Position numbers and translations under genes: made by a program. Source: Lachnospiraceae bacterium (lineage in GTDB: Bacteria; Bacillota; Clostridia; Lachnospirales; Lachnospiraceae). From it: a stretch of 64,000 nucleotides of DNA. The DNA lies in assembly GCA_910575255.1 (NCBI GenBank), contig CAJTEM010000007.1, positions 113,175 through 177,174 of the forward strand. The letters run 5' to 3'. The notes beneath the pieces were generated by a model. The model was given only the letters and a program-made list of their open reading frames with translations. It did no database searches and had not been told where the DNA came from. Positions 53,632 through 61,839 of the stretch are shown here, piece by piece; position 1 is the stretch's first letter, and each line of letters starts with the position of its first letter.

Positions 53632-55257
53632 TCAGAGTTCCACATACCCGACAAAGTTGTAGTAGATTTTGATGTCCCGGTGGGTCTCCCCGGCAATTTC
53701 GTACTTCTCGCCAACCTCGATGCGCTTCACCAGCCGCAGGAGGGTGGGGCGGTCGAGTTCCTCAAGCTGGGCATAATCGCGGATGACGGCCAGCCATTCG
53801 TCGGTGGCCTGCTCGTCCTCCTGGGTGGCCTCCAGCTGGGCGGTGAGCTGCGTCCGCTGTTCCAGCTTGCTCCGGCGTTCGTCCTCGTAGCGGTTCATCA
53901 GCTGGACGCACAGCGCCTCCGGCATGACGCCTTTCACCTTGTCCTCATAGGCCGACACCACCAGCTTTTCCAACTCAGCCAGCCGCTTGTCCACCGCCGC
54001 CAGCGTTGCCCGGAGCGCCTTTGTCTGCTCCATGCTGGCGGCGTTCTTCTGGGCAAGGATTTTCTCCTTGAGGGCGGCGGGGCTGTTCTGCACCAGCATC
54101 GCCTTGGCATGGATGTCCAGCAGGAGCAGTTTCGTCAGCACCTTGCAGTTGATGTAGTGTGAGGTACAAGCCGCCTTGCCGCCATTCATATACCGGTTAC
54201 AAGAGTATGCTTGAAACCCGCCAAAGTGTCCATCGGCGTGGCGCTTCCGGCTGCGGTAATCCCTTTGATACCGCATGGAACCTCCACAGTCCGCACAGTA
54301 GAGGACGCCGGCGAACAGGGAGATCACCCCATCGCTGCCGGAGCGCCCCTTGGAGGGATGGTTGTCCAGCCTTTGAACGGCATCCCAGGCCTCCTGAGAG
54401 ACCAACGGCTCATGGGTATGCTCCACCTTGATCCAGTCTTCTTTCGGCTTGCTGACCTGCTTGTGAACCTTGTAGGAAACGGTGCCGGTCTTGTTCTGCA
54501 CCATGTGGCCGAGGTAGACCTCATTCCGAAGAATGGTCTTGACCGTCACATCGTTCCAGTAGGGCGTCTCGCCCCGCAGGTTCGGCCTGCCCTCCGCCAT
54601 GTAGTAGAAGCCGCGGGGAGAGGGTACGCCCTCCTCATTCAGCGTCCGGGCGATTTTCCGAAAGCTGTCCCCCTGCAAGCGCATATCGAAGATGCGGAGA
54701 ACGACAGGAGCAGTCACAGGGTCGATTTCAAGGATGTGCTTGTCCGCCGGGGATTTTCGGTAGCCGATGGGAGCGTAGCAACCAACATACTTTCCGCTCT
54801 TGAAGGTGGACTGTTTCACTGCCCGGATTTTGCTGCTGGTATCTCGTGCGTAGAGGTCGTTCATGACATTTTTCAAAATGACCAGCATCTCATTGTTTTT
54901 GTGAATGGTGTCCACACCGTCATTGAGAGCGATGAACCGGCAGCCCATGCTGGGGAACACGATGTCCGTAAACCGTCCGGCCTCGATGTAGTCTCTGCCG
55001 AGGCGACTGAGGTCTTTGCACAAAATCAGATTGATTTTCCCAGCTTTGGCGTCAGCAATCATCTGGTTGAACATAGGCCGGTCGAAAGTCGTACCGGAGA
55101 CCCCGTCATCGCAGTAGGCGGCGTAGAGGTTCCAGCCCTGCTCCTGCACATAGCGGCTGAGCATGATTTTCTGATTTTCGATGGACACGGACTCCCCGGT
55201 TCTCTCATCGTCCCGGCTGAGCCTGCAATAAATTCCGACATTGTATTTTTCCTGCAT
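53632..55257 (-). CDS. large serine recombinase (site-specific integrase/excisionase)
   Basis: This 541-residue protein is complete. Its resolvase domain has YCRLSRDDERTGES (catalytic Ser near residue 14), DGVSGTTFDRP and LSRLGRDYIEAGRF. A recombinase domain follows (VGCYAPIGYRKSP), then a zinc ribbon (LYCADCGGSMRY ... CNRYMNGGKAACTSHY), a coiled coil and the DUF4368-like C-terminus ending YYNFVGYVEL. It has an AGGAGG site upstream and a plausible -10 TATAAT. It is the only intact integrase in this part of the window and may move the element around it. Confidence 0.95.
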   Translation of the reverse strand: MQEKYNVGIYCRLSRDDERTGESVSIENQKIMLSRYVQEQGWNLYAAYCDDGVSGTTFDRPMFNQMIADAKAGKINLILCKDLSRLGRDYIEAGRFTDIVFPSMGCRFIALNDGVDTIHKNNEMLVILKNVMNDLYARDTSSKIRAVKQSTFKSGKYVGCYAPIGYRKSPADKHILEIDPVTAPVVLRIFDMRLQGDSFRKIARTLNEEGVPSPRGFYYMAEGRPNLRGETPYWNDVTVKTILRNEVYLGHMVQNKTGTVSYKVHKQVSKPKEDWIKVEHTHEPLVSQEAWDAVQRLDNHPSKGRSGSDGVISLFAGVLYCADCGGSMRYQRDYRSRKRHADGHFGGFQAYSCNRYMNGGKAACTSHYINCKVLTKLLLLDIHAKAMLVQNSPAALKEKILAQKNAASMEQTKALRATLAAVDKRLAELEKLVVSAYEDKVKGVMPEALCVQLMNRYEDERRSKLEQRTQLTAQLEATQEDEQATDEWLAVIRDYAQLEELDRPTLLRLVKRIEVGEKYEIAGETHRDIKIYYNFVGYVEL

Positions 55258-55366
55258 CTTGTTTTTTTACCTCCTTGGACGCAGGAACATAGCATCTGTT
55301 ACCTGCTCCCATTATAGCCGCTTTAGCACTGTAAAGCAATAGTTTTCTGACGGACATCAAAAGTTT

Positions 55367-55582
55367 TTACGCTGTCCGCCGCCCGTTCCGCTCAAGTTCT
55401 GTTGTGTCAATGACCTCGCCCATTTCCGCTTTTTCCGCAAAGCTGCTGGACAGGTGATAGGTCACTCCGTCCATTTCCACATCAAGCCCCAAGTTTAAAA
55501 ATACGCCCCGACACTCGCCGTATTCAAAGCCGGGGAGTTCCCCCGCCACTGTAATTTCTACTGGCCGTTTTTCTGTTTTCAT
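55367..55582 (-). CDS. transposon-associated hypothetical protein
   Basis: The start was set at 55582 (MKTEKRPVEITVAGELPG), overlapping the upstream gene stop by four bases (ATGA). The 71-residue protein contains FEYGECRGVFLNLGLDVEMDG and ends near TTELERNGRRTA. No family was recognised. It is coupled to the AT-hook-like gene upstream and lies before the serine recombinase gene. Confidence 0.6.
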   Translation of the reverse strand: MKTEKRPVEITVAGELPGFEYGECRGVFLNLGLDVEMDGVTYHLSSSFAEKAEMGEVIDTTELERNGRRTA

Positions 55583-56043
55583 GTGATACCTCCCATGCTC
55601 CGCAGAATGTCCACGGTGTTGCCCAGCGCACAATAAAGTGCCTCATCGTCTGGATTTTTCATGCTGGACTTCGCCGCCATGCGGATTTCCCGCAGAACAA
55701 TTTCTACCTCCCGTGAGGTGTACCCATTTTGAACGGCGGCGATGGCAAGGTTGGCGAGATAGACGCAATCGGTATGACCCAACTTGTCCTGCACCGCCAT
55801 TCTGCCGAGCTGCTCCAGAATGCTGTCACGAGATTTTAAGGTGACGGCTGTTCTGTCCTCCCGCCACAAGACCTCGCTGTTTTGAATTTCGGTAGCCGCT
55901 ACCAATAACAGATGGACGCCCTCGTACATATACATCTTGTTCAGCGCCTGCCGTCTGCTGGGGGCGTATTCCTCGGTGATGTGGGCGTCCAGCTTCGGCC
56001 TGCCCCGCTTGCGCCCGGCTTCCTCCGTCTTGATTTTTTCCAT
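55579..56043 (-). CDS. transposon-encoded protein with AT-hook-like motif
   Basis: The start was set at 56043 (MEKIKTEEAGRKRGRPKLD), with GGGAGG before it. The 154-residue protein has an AT-hook-like GRKRGRPKL at the N-terminus and a helical body (YAPSRRQALNKMYMYEGVHL, REVEIVLREIRMAAKSSMKN). It is probably DNA binding, but the family is not recognised with certainty. A terminator-like hairpin with a T tract sits 17 bases upstream of the start. Confidence 0.65.
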   Translation of the reverse strand: MEKIKTEEAGRKRGRPKLDAHITEEYAPSRRQALNKMYMYEGVHLLLVAATEIQNSEVLWREDRTAVTLKSRDSILEQLGRMAVQDKLGHTDCVYLANLAIAAVQNGYTSREVEIVLREIRMAAKSSMKNPDDEALYCALGNTVDILRSMGGIT

Positions 56044-56059
56044 TGTCCGGCCTCCCTTC

Positions 56060-56130
56060 AAAAACAAAAAACGCAGATACAATAAGACCGACCCCAGCAA
56101 AACGCTGTGGTTCGGTCTATGTATCTGCGT
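56060..56130 (-). terminator. attenuator-like terminator in leader
   Basis: ACGCAGATAC at 56071 pairs with GTATCTGCGT at 56130, with further inner pairing (AGACCGA/TCGGTCT, CAGC/GCTG). On the minus strand it is followed by TTTTTTGTTTTT. It begins about 30 bases after the predicted transcription start and ends just before the gene at 56043. Confidence 0.75.
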
Positions 56131-56161
56131 GAAAAATATGTGCAGTATTCAATTCTCCATT

Positions 56162-56190
56162 ATGGTAGCACAAACGGATGTTCCTGTCAA
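56162..56190 (-). promoter_or_regulatory. promoter of the transposon-encoded gene pair
   Basis: The minus strand reads TTGACA (56185-56190), 17 bases and TACCAT (56162-56167). Confidence 0.7.
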
Positions 56191-56331
56191 TGCCTTTGCG
56201 GAAATTTTTGTCGAGGGCTGGCGCAAGTTGTGGCGATGCGCTATGTGACAAGCTGGGCGTTTTACAAAAGAGCATTTATCAAGGAGAACTTCACCTAAAA
56301 GATGAAATTTCCCCGATAAACTGAAAGTTGT

Positions 56332-56952
56332 TTATACACCCAATATGTAAAAGCCATTATATTTTTTTGCTGTATTTAACCATTCAACAAGCTTTTCGTA
56401 ATCTGTCGGTCTTATGTTCAGAAGTTTCGCAATTATAGTATCAATTAGGTCAGGCTCATAATAATTGATTCCATACGGGTCTATTGTACCGGTTTCTAAA
56501 TTATTATAAATTCCACAGTCAAATATGCCATCATACTCTTGCAGAAATGCACTGTCATCATCTCCACTTACATAGAGGGAATCATCAAACCAATGGTTAA
56601 CGCTATCTACTGCGGTAATTATTCCCACTTCCGTTTTTGGCGGCATTCTACAGAATTGTATTTCAAAGAAATCTGAACCGCCAAATTTTCGCCGTTCCTC
56701 CTGGGAGGAAAATGTGTGAAACAGCAAAGTGCCACCTCCAAAAATGAAGACTTGCCGATTTGTCTCGAGAAGACTAAGCCAAGTATACCACTGAACCGAA
56801 TGGTATTCAACCACTTTTGATAGGCTTTGGCAGTTGTGGCAAGCAGGGCGTTTGTATATACAAACGCTCAAAACCTGCGGTTCCCGTCGATGCCGGAAAC
56901 CGCAGGTTTTGCTTGTTGGGAAGCATCCCAAACCCTTTGAACAGCGTTTCAC
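56332..56952 (-). CDS. hypothetical acidic protein, N-terminus probably not native
   Basis: The frame could encode 206 residues, but the first about 45 (plus 56825-56952) fall in two inverted repeats and look non-coding. From about KVVEYHSVQWYTWLSLLE the composition becomes protein-like, with an acidic middle (WFDDSLYVSGDDDSAFLQEYDG) and LIDTIIAKLLNIRPTDYEKL near the end. The fold reminds me of small immunity-like or SUKH-type proteins, but no family can be named. It is likely a gene whose true 5' end was removed by insertion of the repeat region. Confidence 0.4.
   Translation of the reverse strand: MKRCSKGLGCFPTSKTCGFRHRREPQVLSVCIYKRPACHNCQSLSKVVEYHSVQWYTWLSLLETNRQVFIFGGGTLLFHTFSSQEERRKFGGSDFFEIQFCRMPPKTEVGIITAVDSVNHWFDDSLYVSGDDDSAFLQEYDGIFDCGIYNNLETGTIDPYGINYYEPDLIDTIIAKLLNIRPTDYEKLVEWLNTAKKYNGFYILGV
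56848..56867. repeat. perfect 20-bp palindrome
   Basis: GCGTTTGTAT followed by its exact reverse complement. It stands three bases from the next hairpin. It could be a regulator or recombinase site. Confidence 0.7.
56870..56910. repeat. stem-loop with 13-bp perfect arms
   Basis: AAAACCTGCGGTT pairs with AACCGCAGGTTTT over a 15-base loop. It may be a terminator for either strand. Confidence 0.6.
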
Positions 56953-57155
56953 GCTGGCTGCGGCTCTGCGAGTCTGACGGATTTTGAAAAAATGCCGTTC
57001 CCCTTTATGGGGCAGTTTGCGATCATGCTGGTAAGCCAGCCTCGCCGTTTTCTAAAAATCTCCGCCGGGAGCGGGAGAAAAAGCGCCGGAACGGTGCGTA
57101 GCCACAGAATGAAATTCTGCGAAAAGGGGTTTGGGGGCGGTGCCACCAACAAGCA

Positions 57156-57193
57156 AAAACAGCTTTCCGGCGTGACCGCCGGAAAGCTGTTTT
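57156..57193. terminator. stem-loop with 17-bp perfect arms
   Basis: AAAACAGCTTTCCGGCG and its reverse complement enclose the loop TGAC. It is symmetric, so it may terminate on both strands. Between 56953 and 57255 no gene was found. Confidence 0.6.
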
Positions 57194-57254
57194 GAGTCTT
57201 TGTGGGAACAAAGACACTGCTTGCGAAGTAGCGTATCACCAATCAAGATGTCAA

Positions 57255-57289
57255 TTTGAACATTTTTCACAGTTTGAAAAATGTTCAAA
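57255..57289. promoter_or_regulatory. operator-like inverted repeat
   Basis: TTTGAACATTTTTCA (57255-57269) recurs exactly inverted at 57275-57289 with a 5-base gap, ending 9 bp before the -35 box of the next gene. Confidence 0.6.
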
Positions 57290-57298
57290 ATAATCGCA

Positions 57299-57327
57299 TT
57301 GTATCCCAATATCAATGGTGCTATAAT
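57299..57327 (+). promoter_or_regulatory. promoter of the 57358 gene
   Basis: TTGTAT (57299-57304), 17 bases, TATAAT (57322-57327), about 30 bp before the start codon. Confidence 0.7.
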
Positions 57328-57357
57328 ATCAGCAATCGACCACAGGAGGAACTTACC

Positions 57358-58881
57358 ATGACGCTGTACGAGAAATATAAGAAACTGGACATTGACTTTT
57401 CCCAGCTTAGTTTGGAACCGGGGGACACCAGCGGTGGCTACTTCTGCACCCCGAAAGGGGCGGAGGTCATCGGCTGGGCGGGGGTGGACGGCATCCACTG
57501 TTGCTTTGTAAAGGGCTTTGGGGAGATGGTGTTCGCTGTCAATCCCTCCAACCTGCCGGGGGATCATGTCCACCCGCTGGCCCGGAGCTTTGAGGACTTT
57601 GTACGGCTGATTCTGGCCTGCGGATTCGATGCGGCAGAACAGGCGTGGATGTGGAACCGGGGGGAATTCGACGCTTACCTGGAGACCTACCCGCCCACGC
57701 CGGAGCAGCGCGCCGCCCTGGACGGCCTGCGGGACGGCCTGGGGCTGACGCCCATGGAGGATCCCTACGGCTACATCAGAGAAGTGCAGGCCGGCTTCGA
57801 CTGCGGGAAGATCCCCTTCTCCAAGGAATACTACGACCTGATGCCCGATGAGCCGGAGGCAGAGGGGCCGCCTGAACGCCCGGAGTGGAAGGTGTACTTT
57901 GGTGACGGCTTCGGCGGCCGCCACTGCGGCCACGACAAGCCGGGGAAGGAAATTCCAATCGGTAAAACCTTCGCCTGGGCTGGGAGGATGTGGCACATCC
58001 CGGCGGTGTATTCCTGCGGGAAAGGGCTGGTGATGGATGTCTGCGTGGAGATCGAGCCGGATGCCCTGCGGGCCTTCCTGGAAAAGTGGTGGCCCAACGG
58101 GCAGGAGGGCCGGGAATGGACCGCGGAAGAGCTGGAGCAGCAGGACGCGGAAAACCCCATGACCATAAGCTACCAGCCCACTCTGACGGTGAACGGGAAA
58201 CCCCAGCGCCGCCGGAGCGGGAGCGGCTTCGGCTGGGTGCCGGACGCCTGTCGCCCGGTGGAGGAGCGGGGGCAGAGGAACCAGCAGGACTGGGAGGCCG
58301 CCTGGCTCATGGAGCACTACGGCTTGAACCAGGAAAAAGGCTGGACCTTCTTCCGGGAATCCTTCCCCTGGATCACCAAGACCCGGCTCGCACTGAAAAG
58401 TCTTTCCCTCTCCCTGGAGCAGAGCCCAGTGTCCGTCCCCGGCCCCCGGTTCACCGTGTCCGAAGCGGGGGACAGTATACCCTTCACCAACCCTGTCACT
58501 GGGGAGGCCCATACTCTGACGGTGGTAGAGTATGAGGCACAACAAATGGATGCTGCTCATTTTCAAGACAAAGATCAATGGGAATACCCCACCCATTATA
58601 CCGCTATGTCCTTTGTAGTGGAACCGGAACTGCCCCAACAATCACTAACGGTGCGGGACTGCGGGCAGGGAGATCGCCCCCGGCCTAAACAGTCCAATTT
58701 GGCTGGGCCAACAGTGGCAAGTTCTGTGGGCGTCATACTGGCCACCAACAAGAGTGGTCAGCCAAGAGCAGCCTGTTCTTCCCTGTATTTTGACCCGCCT
58801 GAACGAATTGAATGGCGGATGGTGTTCTACCAAAAAACAGCAGAGGACGTAGAGATTGATTTGCCCCTATCACAAAACTGA
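57358..58881 (+). CDS. large hypothetical protein, GC-rich cargo gene
   Basis: The start is at 57358 (MTLYEKYKKLDIDFSQLS), with AGGAGG eight bases upstream. The 507-residue protein has no signal peptide or membrane segment. It contains an N-terminal GYFCTPKGAEVIGWAGVDG, an aromatic and Pro-rich middle (MWHIPAVYSCGKGLVMDVC, FGWVPDACRPVEERG) and a C-terminal part with SFVVEPELPQQSL. Similar proteins occur in Oscillospiraceae/Lachnospiraceae as hypothetical proteins, to my recollection. Codons are strongly G/C-ending compared with the neighbours, which suggests a different source. It has its own promoter, operator-like repeat and terminator. Confidence 0.75.
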   Translation: MTLYEKYKKLDIDFSQLSLEPGDTSGGYFCTPKGAEVIGWAGVDGIHCCFVKGFGEMVFAVNPSNLPGDHVHPLARSFEDFVRLILACGFDAAEQAWMWNRGEFDAYLETYPPTPEQRAALDGLRDGLGLTPMEDPYGYIREVQAGFDCGKIPFSKEYYDLMPDEPEAEGPPERPEWKVYFGDGFGGRHCGHDKPGKEIPIGKTFAWAGRMWHIPAVYSCGKGLVMDVCVEIEPDALRAFLEKWWPNGQEGREWTAEELEQQDAENPMTISYQPTLTVNGKPQRRRSGSGFGWVPDACRPVEERGQRNQQDWEAAWLMEHYGLNQEKGWTFFRESFPWITKTRLALKSLSLSLEQSPVSVPGPRFTVSEAGDSIPFTNPVTGEAHTLTVVEYEAQQMDAAHFQDKDQWEYPTHYTAMSFVVEPELPQQSLTVRDCGQGDRPRPKQSNLAGPTVASSVGVILATNKSGQPRAACSSLYFDPPERIEWRMVFYQKTAEDVEIDLPLSQN

Positions 58882-58933
58882 CAGCAGGTGTTGCGGCCTT
58901 ACTTAGTCCCGCAGTATGTAATGTGTCAGATGC

Positions 58934-58970
58934 CAAAGGGAGGCTTGCCAGCATAGCAAGCCTCCCTTTG
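58934..58970 (+). terminator. terminator of the 57358 gene
   Basis: Perfect 15-bp arms, CAAAGGGAGGCTTGC and its reverse complement, enclose a 7-base loop, about 50 bp after the stop. Confidence 0.7.
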
Positions 58971-59016
58971 ATGTTCATGTTTTTGCGCCAGCGCATTTGT
59001 CGGGGTTTTGAAACTG

Positions 59017-59403
59017 TTAAGCGTTGATTATCTCGCTCTTGATGATTTCCTCGGTGCGGCTCACGATGCTGTTCATAGCTTTGATCCACTCCCACTGAGA
59101 CCGCCGCTTCAAGTCCTCGGTCACGCCCTCGGCAGCGGCCATCTGCTTGATGATAAGCCAACAACGATTCTGCGCCTGCTTATTGAGGTCGGCAAGGTAG
59201 GAATGCAGTTTGCCTGTCAAAATCAGGTGGTTGAGCAGAAGCGGATTTGTTTCTTCCAGGTAAGCTCGGTGCATCCGCCCCCACTTCCCGATGGGACGGT
59301 CATCGTCCTCCGGCAGTTCTATAGCCGGGATGTAGTAATCCCCGGCAAGGATATAATCAAGGCCATTTGCCTCGTCATGGATTCTCGGTTCCAATTCGTT
59401 CAT
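59017..59403 (-). CDS. TnpV protein (intact copy)
   Basis: The start was set at 59403 (MNELEPRIHDEANGLDYILA), with GGAGGG upstream. The 128-residue protein shows the TnpV pattern: GDYYIPAIELPEDDDRPIGK, RMHRAYLEE, LILTGKLHSYLADLN and the end SRTEEIIKSEIINA. It is the intact homologue of the gene split by the RIT element. TnpV is common in Tn4451-like and related serine-recombinase transposons; its function is not established. No helix-turn-helix partner gene precedes it here. Confidence 0.88.
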   Translation of the reverse strand: MNELEPRIHDEANGLDYILAGDYYIPAIELPEDDDRPIGKWGRMHRAYLEETNPLLLNHLILTGKLHSYLADLNKQAQNRCWLIIKQMAAAEGVTEDLKRRSQWEWIKAMNSIVSRTEEIIKSEIINA

Positions 59404-59536
59404 TGTGTTACCCTCCGTCATTTTTGGTAGCCGCTACCGTTAATACAGGTTCGGCATAAAGTGGTTTCTGCCCGCAGTACAAATCAGCTTTGTCGGAGGT
59501 AACAGGGATGCTATGTCCTGCGTGTAGTGTCATTCT

Positions 59537-59671
59537 TTATGAGAGGGTGGCATTAAAAATGTTACGCAAGGGGGCAAAATCGTTGTCGCCCTGTGCGCTG
59601 TCAACGCCGTCATTGATAGCAATGAAACGGACGTTTTTCTGTGGGAAAATCATTTCACTGATATGGACAAG
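59537..59671 (-). pseudogene. fragment of a serine recombinase catalytic domain
   Basis: About 40 residues (EMIFPQKNVRFIAINDGVDSA, then GDNDFAPLRNIFN) match the middle of the resolvase domain of large serine recombinases, the part carried by the intact gene as FPSMGCRFIALNDGVDT. Everything before and after is lost. It is the only trace of a third recombinase. Confidence 0.8.
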
Positions 59672-59733
59672 ACCACAAATTAAATTGTGAAGCGGGCTGC
59701 TGACATTTTGCACTTGCACTATGAAATAATAGA

Positions 59734-59779
59734 AAAAGGGGCAGAAAACCACAATAATGCGTGGTTTCCTGCCCCTTTT
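59734..59779 (-). terminator. terminator of the PadR gene
   Basis: A long stem (AAAAGGGGCAG.AAACCAC with GTGGTTT.CTGCCCCTTTT) is followed by TTTTT on the minus strand, 20 bp after the PadR-type gene. Confidence 0.85.
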
Positions 59780-59799
59780 GTGCGTTTGAAAATTAGTCT

Positions 59800-60324
59800 C
59801 TAAAATCGCTTTTTCAATTCCTCAATCCAAATTCCAATCGTTTCAGCTAAGACAAATTGCTGACGCAAAACCGCCATACCGATTTCGGGAACCTCCGGCG
59901 CATTTTCTTTTTCTCGAAGGTTTTCTTCCAGATATGTTTTCAAATCCTGCACTTTTTTTTCAATACTGTCAACGCAGGATTTTTGCATTTCCAAAGGAAC
60001 GTTGTCCAAATTTACAATCACAGCATTGAAATCCAGGAACATACGGATAGGCTGGGCGGAGAGTTCCCCCATCAGCCGTTCAAATTCCTGTTCACCGCTG
60101 GCCGTCAGCGAGTACACCGCTTTTTCCGGCATATTATTTTCCCGCATGGGGACACTTTGGAGCAGCCCCTTTTCCTCTAACTGAATGACCTTTTTGTAGA
60201 TAGACGGTGTACTGATTTTTACCCATTTTGAAATATTGCGGTATTCTACCAGCTTTTGAATGTCGTAGGCACTCAACGGCTGCTTTTTAAGCATCCCAAG
60301 GACAATCAAATCTATTGTTGCCAT
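59800..60324 (-). CDS. PadR-family transcriptional regulator
   Basis: The start was set at 60324 (MATIDLIVLGMLKKQPLSAY), with GGGGAAA upstream. The 174-residue protein has the PadR winged helix (STPSIYKKVIQLEEKGLL, YSLTASGEQEFERLM) and a C-terminal coiled-coil domain. It is divergent from a MATE efflux gene across a short region with two identical-looking palindromes, so it is the probable repressor of both and may bind the drug exported by the pump. Confidence 0.9.
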   Translation of the reverse strand: MATIDLIVLGMLKKQPLSAYDIQKLVEYRNISKWVKISTPSIYKKVIQLEEKGLLQSVPMRENNMPEKAVYSLTASGEQEFERLMGELSAQPIRMFLDFNAVIVNLDNVPLEMQKSCVDSIEKKVQDLKTYLEENLREKENAPEVPEIGMAVLRQQFVLAETIGIWIEELKKRF

Positions 60325-60352
60325 GAAGATTTCCCCTTTCGCACTTGACAAG

Positions 60353-60405
60353 TACTATAAATTATAGTAGTATGTGTTGACTGGCAGCTACTATAAAGTA
60401 TAGTA
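60353..60405. promoter_or_regulatory. paired operators in the padR-MATE divergent promoter
   Basis: Two 17-bp palindromes, TACTATAAATTATAGTA (60353-60369) and TACTATAAAGTATAGTA (60389-60405), lie 36 bp apart. The second overlaps a candidate MATE promoter (TTGACT at 60377, TATAGT at 60399). Confidence 0.7.
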
Positions 60406-60444
60406 CTTCGCATTACACTGGCTGTCAAGAGAAAGGAGCAATTT

Positions 60445-61821
60445 ATGGACGGAAACAAAAAAATGGCGCTTCTGGGGAGTGCGCCAATTCCCAAAGCTCT
60501 CCTGGCGCTGGGCATCCCAACGATGATTGGTATGCTCATTAACGCCCTTTACAATCTGGTAGATACCTATTTTGTAGGCAGGCTGGGAACCGACCAGATG
60601 GGCGCGGTCACGGTTGCCTTTCCCCTGGGACAGATTGTTGTTGGTCTGGGCCTGCTGTTCGGAAATGGCGCTGCCGCCTATCTATCCAGGCTGCTGGGCC
60701 GGGGCGATAAGGACACGGCGAACAAGGTAGCAAGTACAGCCATTTACAGCGGCGTTTCCATTGGCGCAGTTGTGATCTTGCTCTCTGTTATCTTTCTGGA
60801 ACCGATTTTGAAACAAGCTGGCGCAATCGAAAGTGTGATGCCTTATGCAATCACTTACACACGCATCTATATCGTGTTCTCCATTTTTAATGTGTTCAAT
60901 GTCACCATGAACAACATCGTTTCCAGCGAGGGGGCGGCGAAAACGGCTATGTGTGCGCTAATGGCTGGCGCGGTGCTGAATGTGATATTAGACCCTGTTT
61001 TCATCTACGCGCTGAACCTCGGCGTAGCTGGCGCGGCGATTGCAACAGCGATTTCCCAAATCGTTTCCACATTGGTTTATGTGTGTTACATACTCCGGAA
61101 AAAGAGCGTGTTCAGCTTCAGCATTAAAGAATGTTGCTTTACAAAAGAGATTATGTCCGAAATTTTGAAAATCGGTATTCCTACGCTGATTTTCCAACTT
61201 CTGACCAGCCTTTCCATCAGCATGATAAACAGTGCCGCTAAGGATTACGGAGGCTCCGCACTGGCCGCAATGGGGCCGGTCACAAAAATCATGTCCATGG
61301 GGACACTGATAGTCTTTGGCTTTCTGAAAGGATTTCAGCCAATCGCCGGATTTAGCTATGGGGCAAAAAAATTTGACCGCCTGCAAGAGGCTATCAAAAC
61401 TGCTATCCTCTGGTCTACTGCCTTTTGTGTTATTTTTGGTGTTATTGCCGCTGTATTCTCTACGCAGATTGTATCCCTTTTCACAAAGGAAGATGCGGAG
61501 ATGGTTCGTGTCGGTTCTATTGCGCTACGGGCAAACGGCCTCTCTTTTGTCCTTTTTGGTTTTTACACAGTCTATACCTTCCTGTTCCTTGTGATGGGAA
61601 AAGCCACAGAGGGCTGCATCCTCGGCGCTTGCCGTCAGGGGATTTGTTTTGTCCCCGCTATTCTGATACTTCCAACGGTTTGGGGATTAAGTGGCATTCT
61701 CTACGCACAGCCGATGGCAGACATTATTTCAGCTATTGTCACCGCAGTTATGGCGGTTCGGCTACACAGAGAATTGCGGATAACAGGAACCCATATTTCC
61801 ATTCCATCCCAGGAGCATTGA
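60445..61821 (+). CDS. MATE family efflux transporter
   Basis: This 458-residue protein has twelve membrane segments in two similar halves (ALLALGIPTMIGMLINALYNL, quoted in part, and ILKIGIPTLIFQLLTSLSIS). RLGTDQMGAVTVAFPLGQ and GFQPIAGFSYGAKKFDRL are typical of the DinF/NorM-like drug/Na+ antiporter group common in gut Firmicutes. The start is at 60445 with AAAGGAG upstream. It is likely repressed by the divergent PadR-type protein; the substrate is unknown. Confidence 0.93.
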   Translation: MDGNKKMALLGSAPIPKALLALGIPTMIGMLINALYNLVDTYFVGRLGTDQMGAVTVAFPLGQIVVGLGLLFGNGAAAYLSRLLGRGDKDTANKVASTAIYSGVSIGAVVILLSVIFLEPILKQAGAIESVMPYAITYTRIYIVFSIFNVFNVTMNNIVSSEGAAKTAMCALMAGAVLNVILDPVFIYALNLGVAGAAIATAISQIVSTLVYVCYILRKKSVFSFSIKECCFTKEIMSEILKIGIPTLIFQLLTSLSISMINSAAKDYGGSALAAMGPVTKIMSMGTLIVFGFLKGFQPIAGFSYGAKKFDRLQEAIKTAILWSTAFCVIFGVIAAVFSTQIVSLFTKEDAEMVRVGSIALRANGLSFVLFGFYTVYTFLFLVMGKATEGCILGACRQGICFVPAILILPTVWGLSGILYAQPMADIISAIVTAVMAVRLHRELRITGTHISIPSQEH

Positions 61822-61839
61822 TAACATAAGGTGGTGCAA

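Noticed and set aside
54211..55317. 368-residue plus-strand frame over the intact serine recombinase
   Set aside because: The opposite strand encodes a complete, well-conserved recombinase; this is an antisense shadow.
57052..58641. 529-residue minus-strand frame opposite the GC-rich cargo gene
   Set aside because: High G/C at third codon positions removes stop codons from the antisense frame. The plus-strand gene has the promoter and ribosome binding site.
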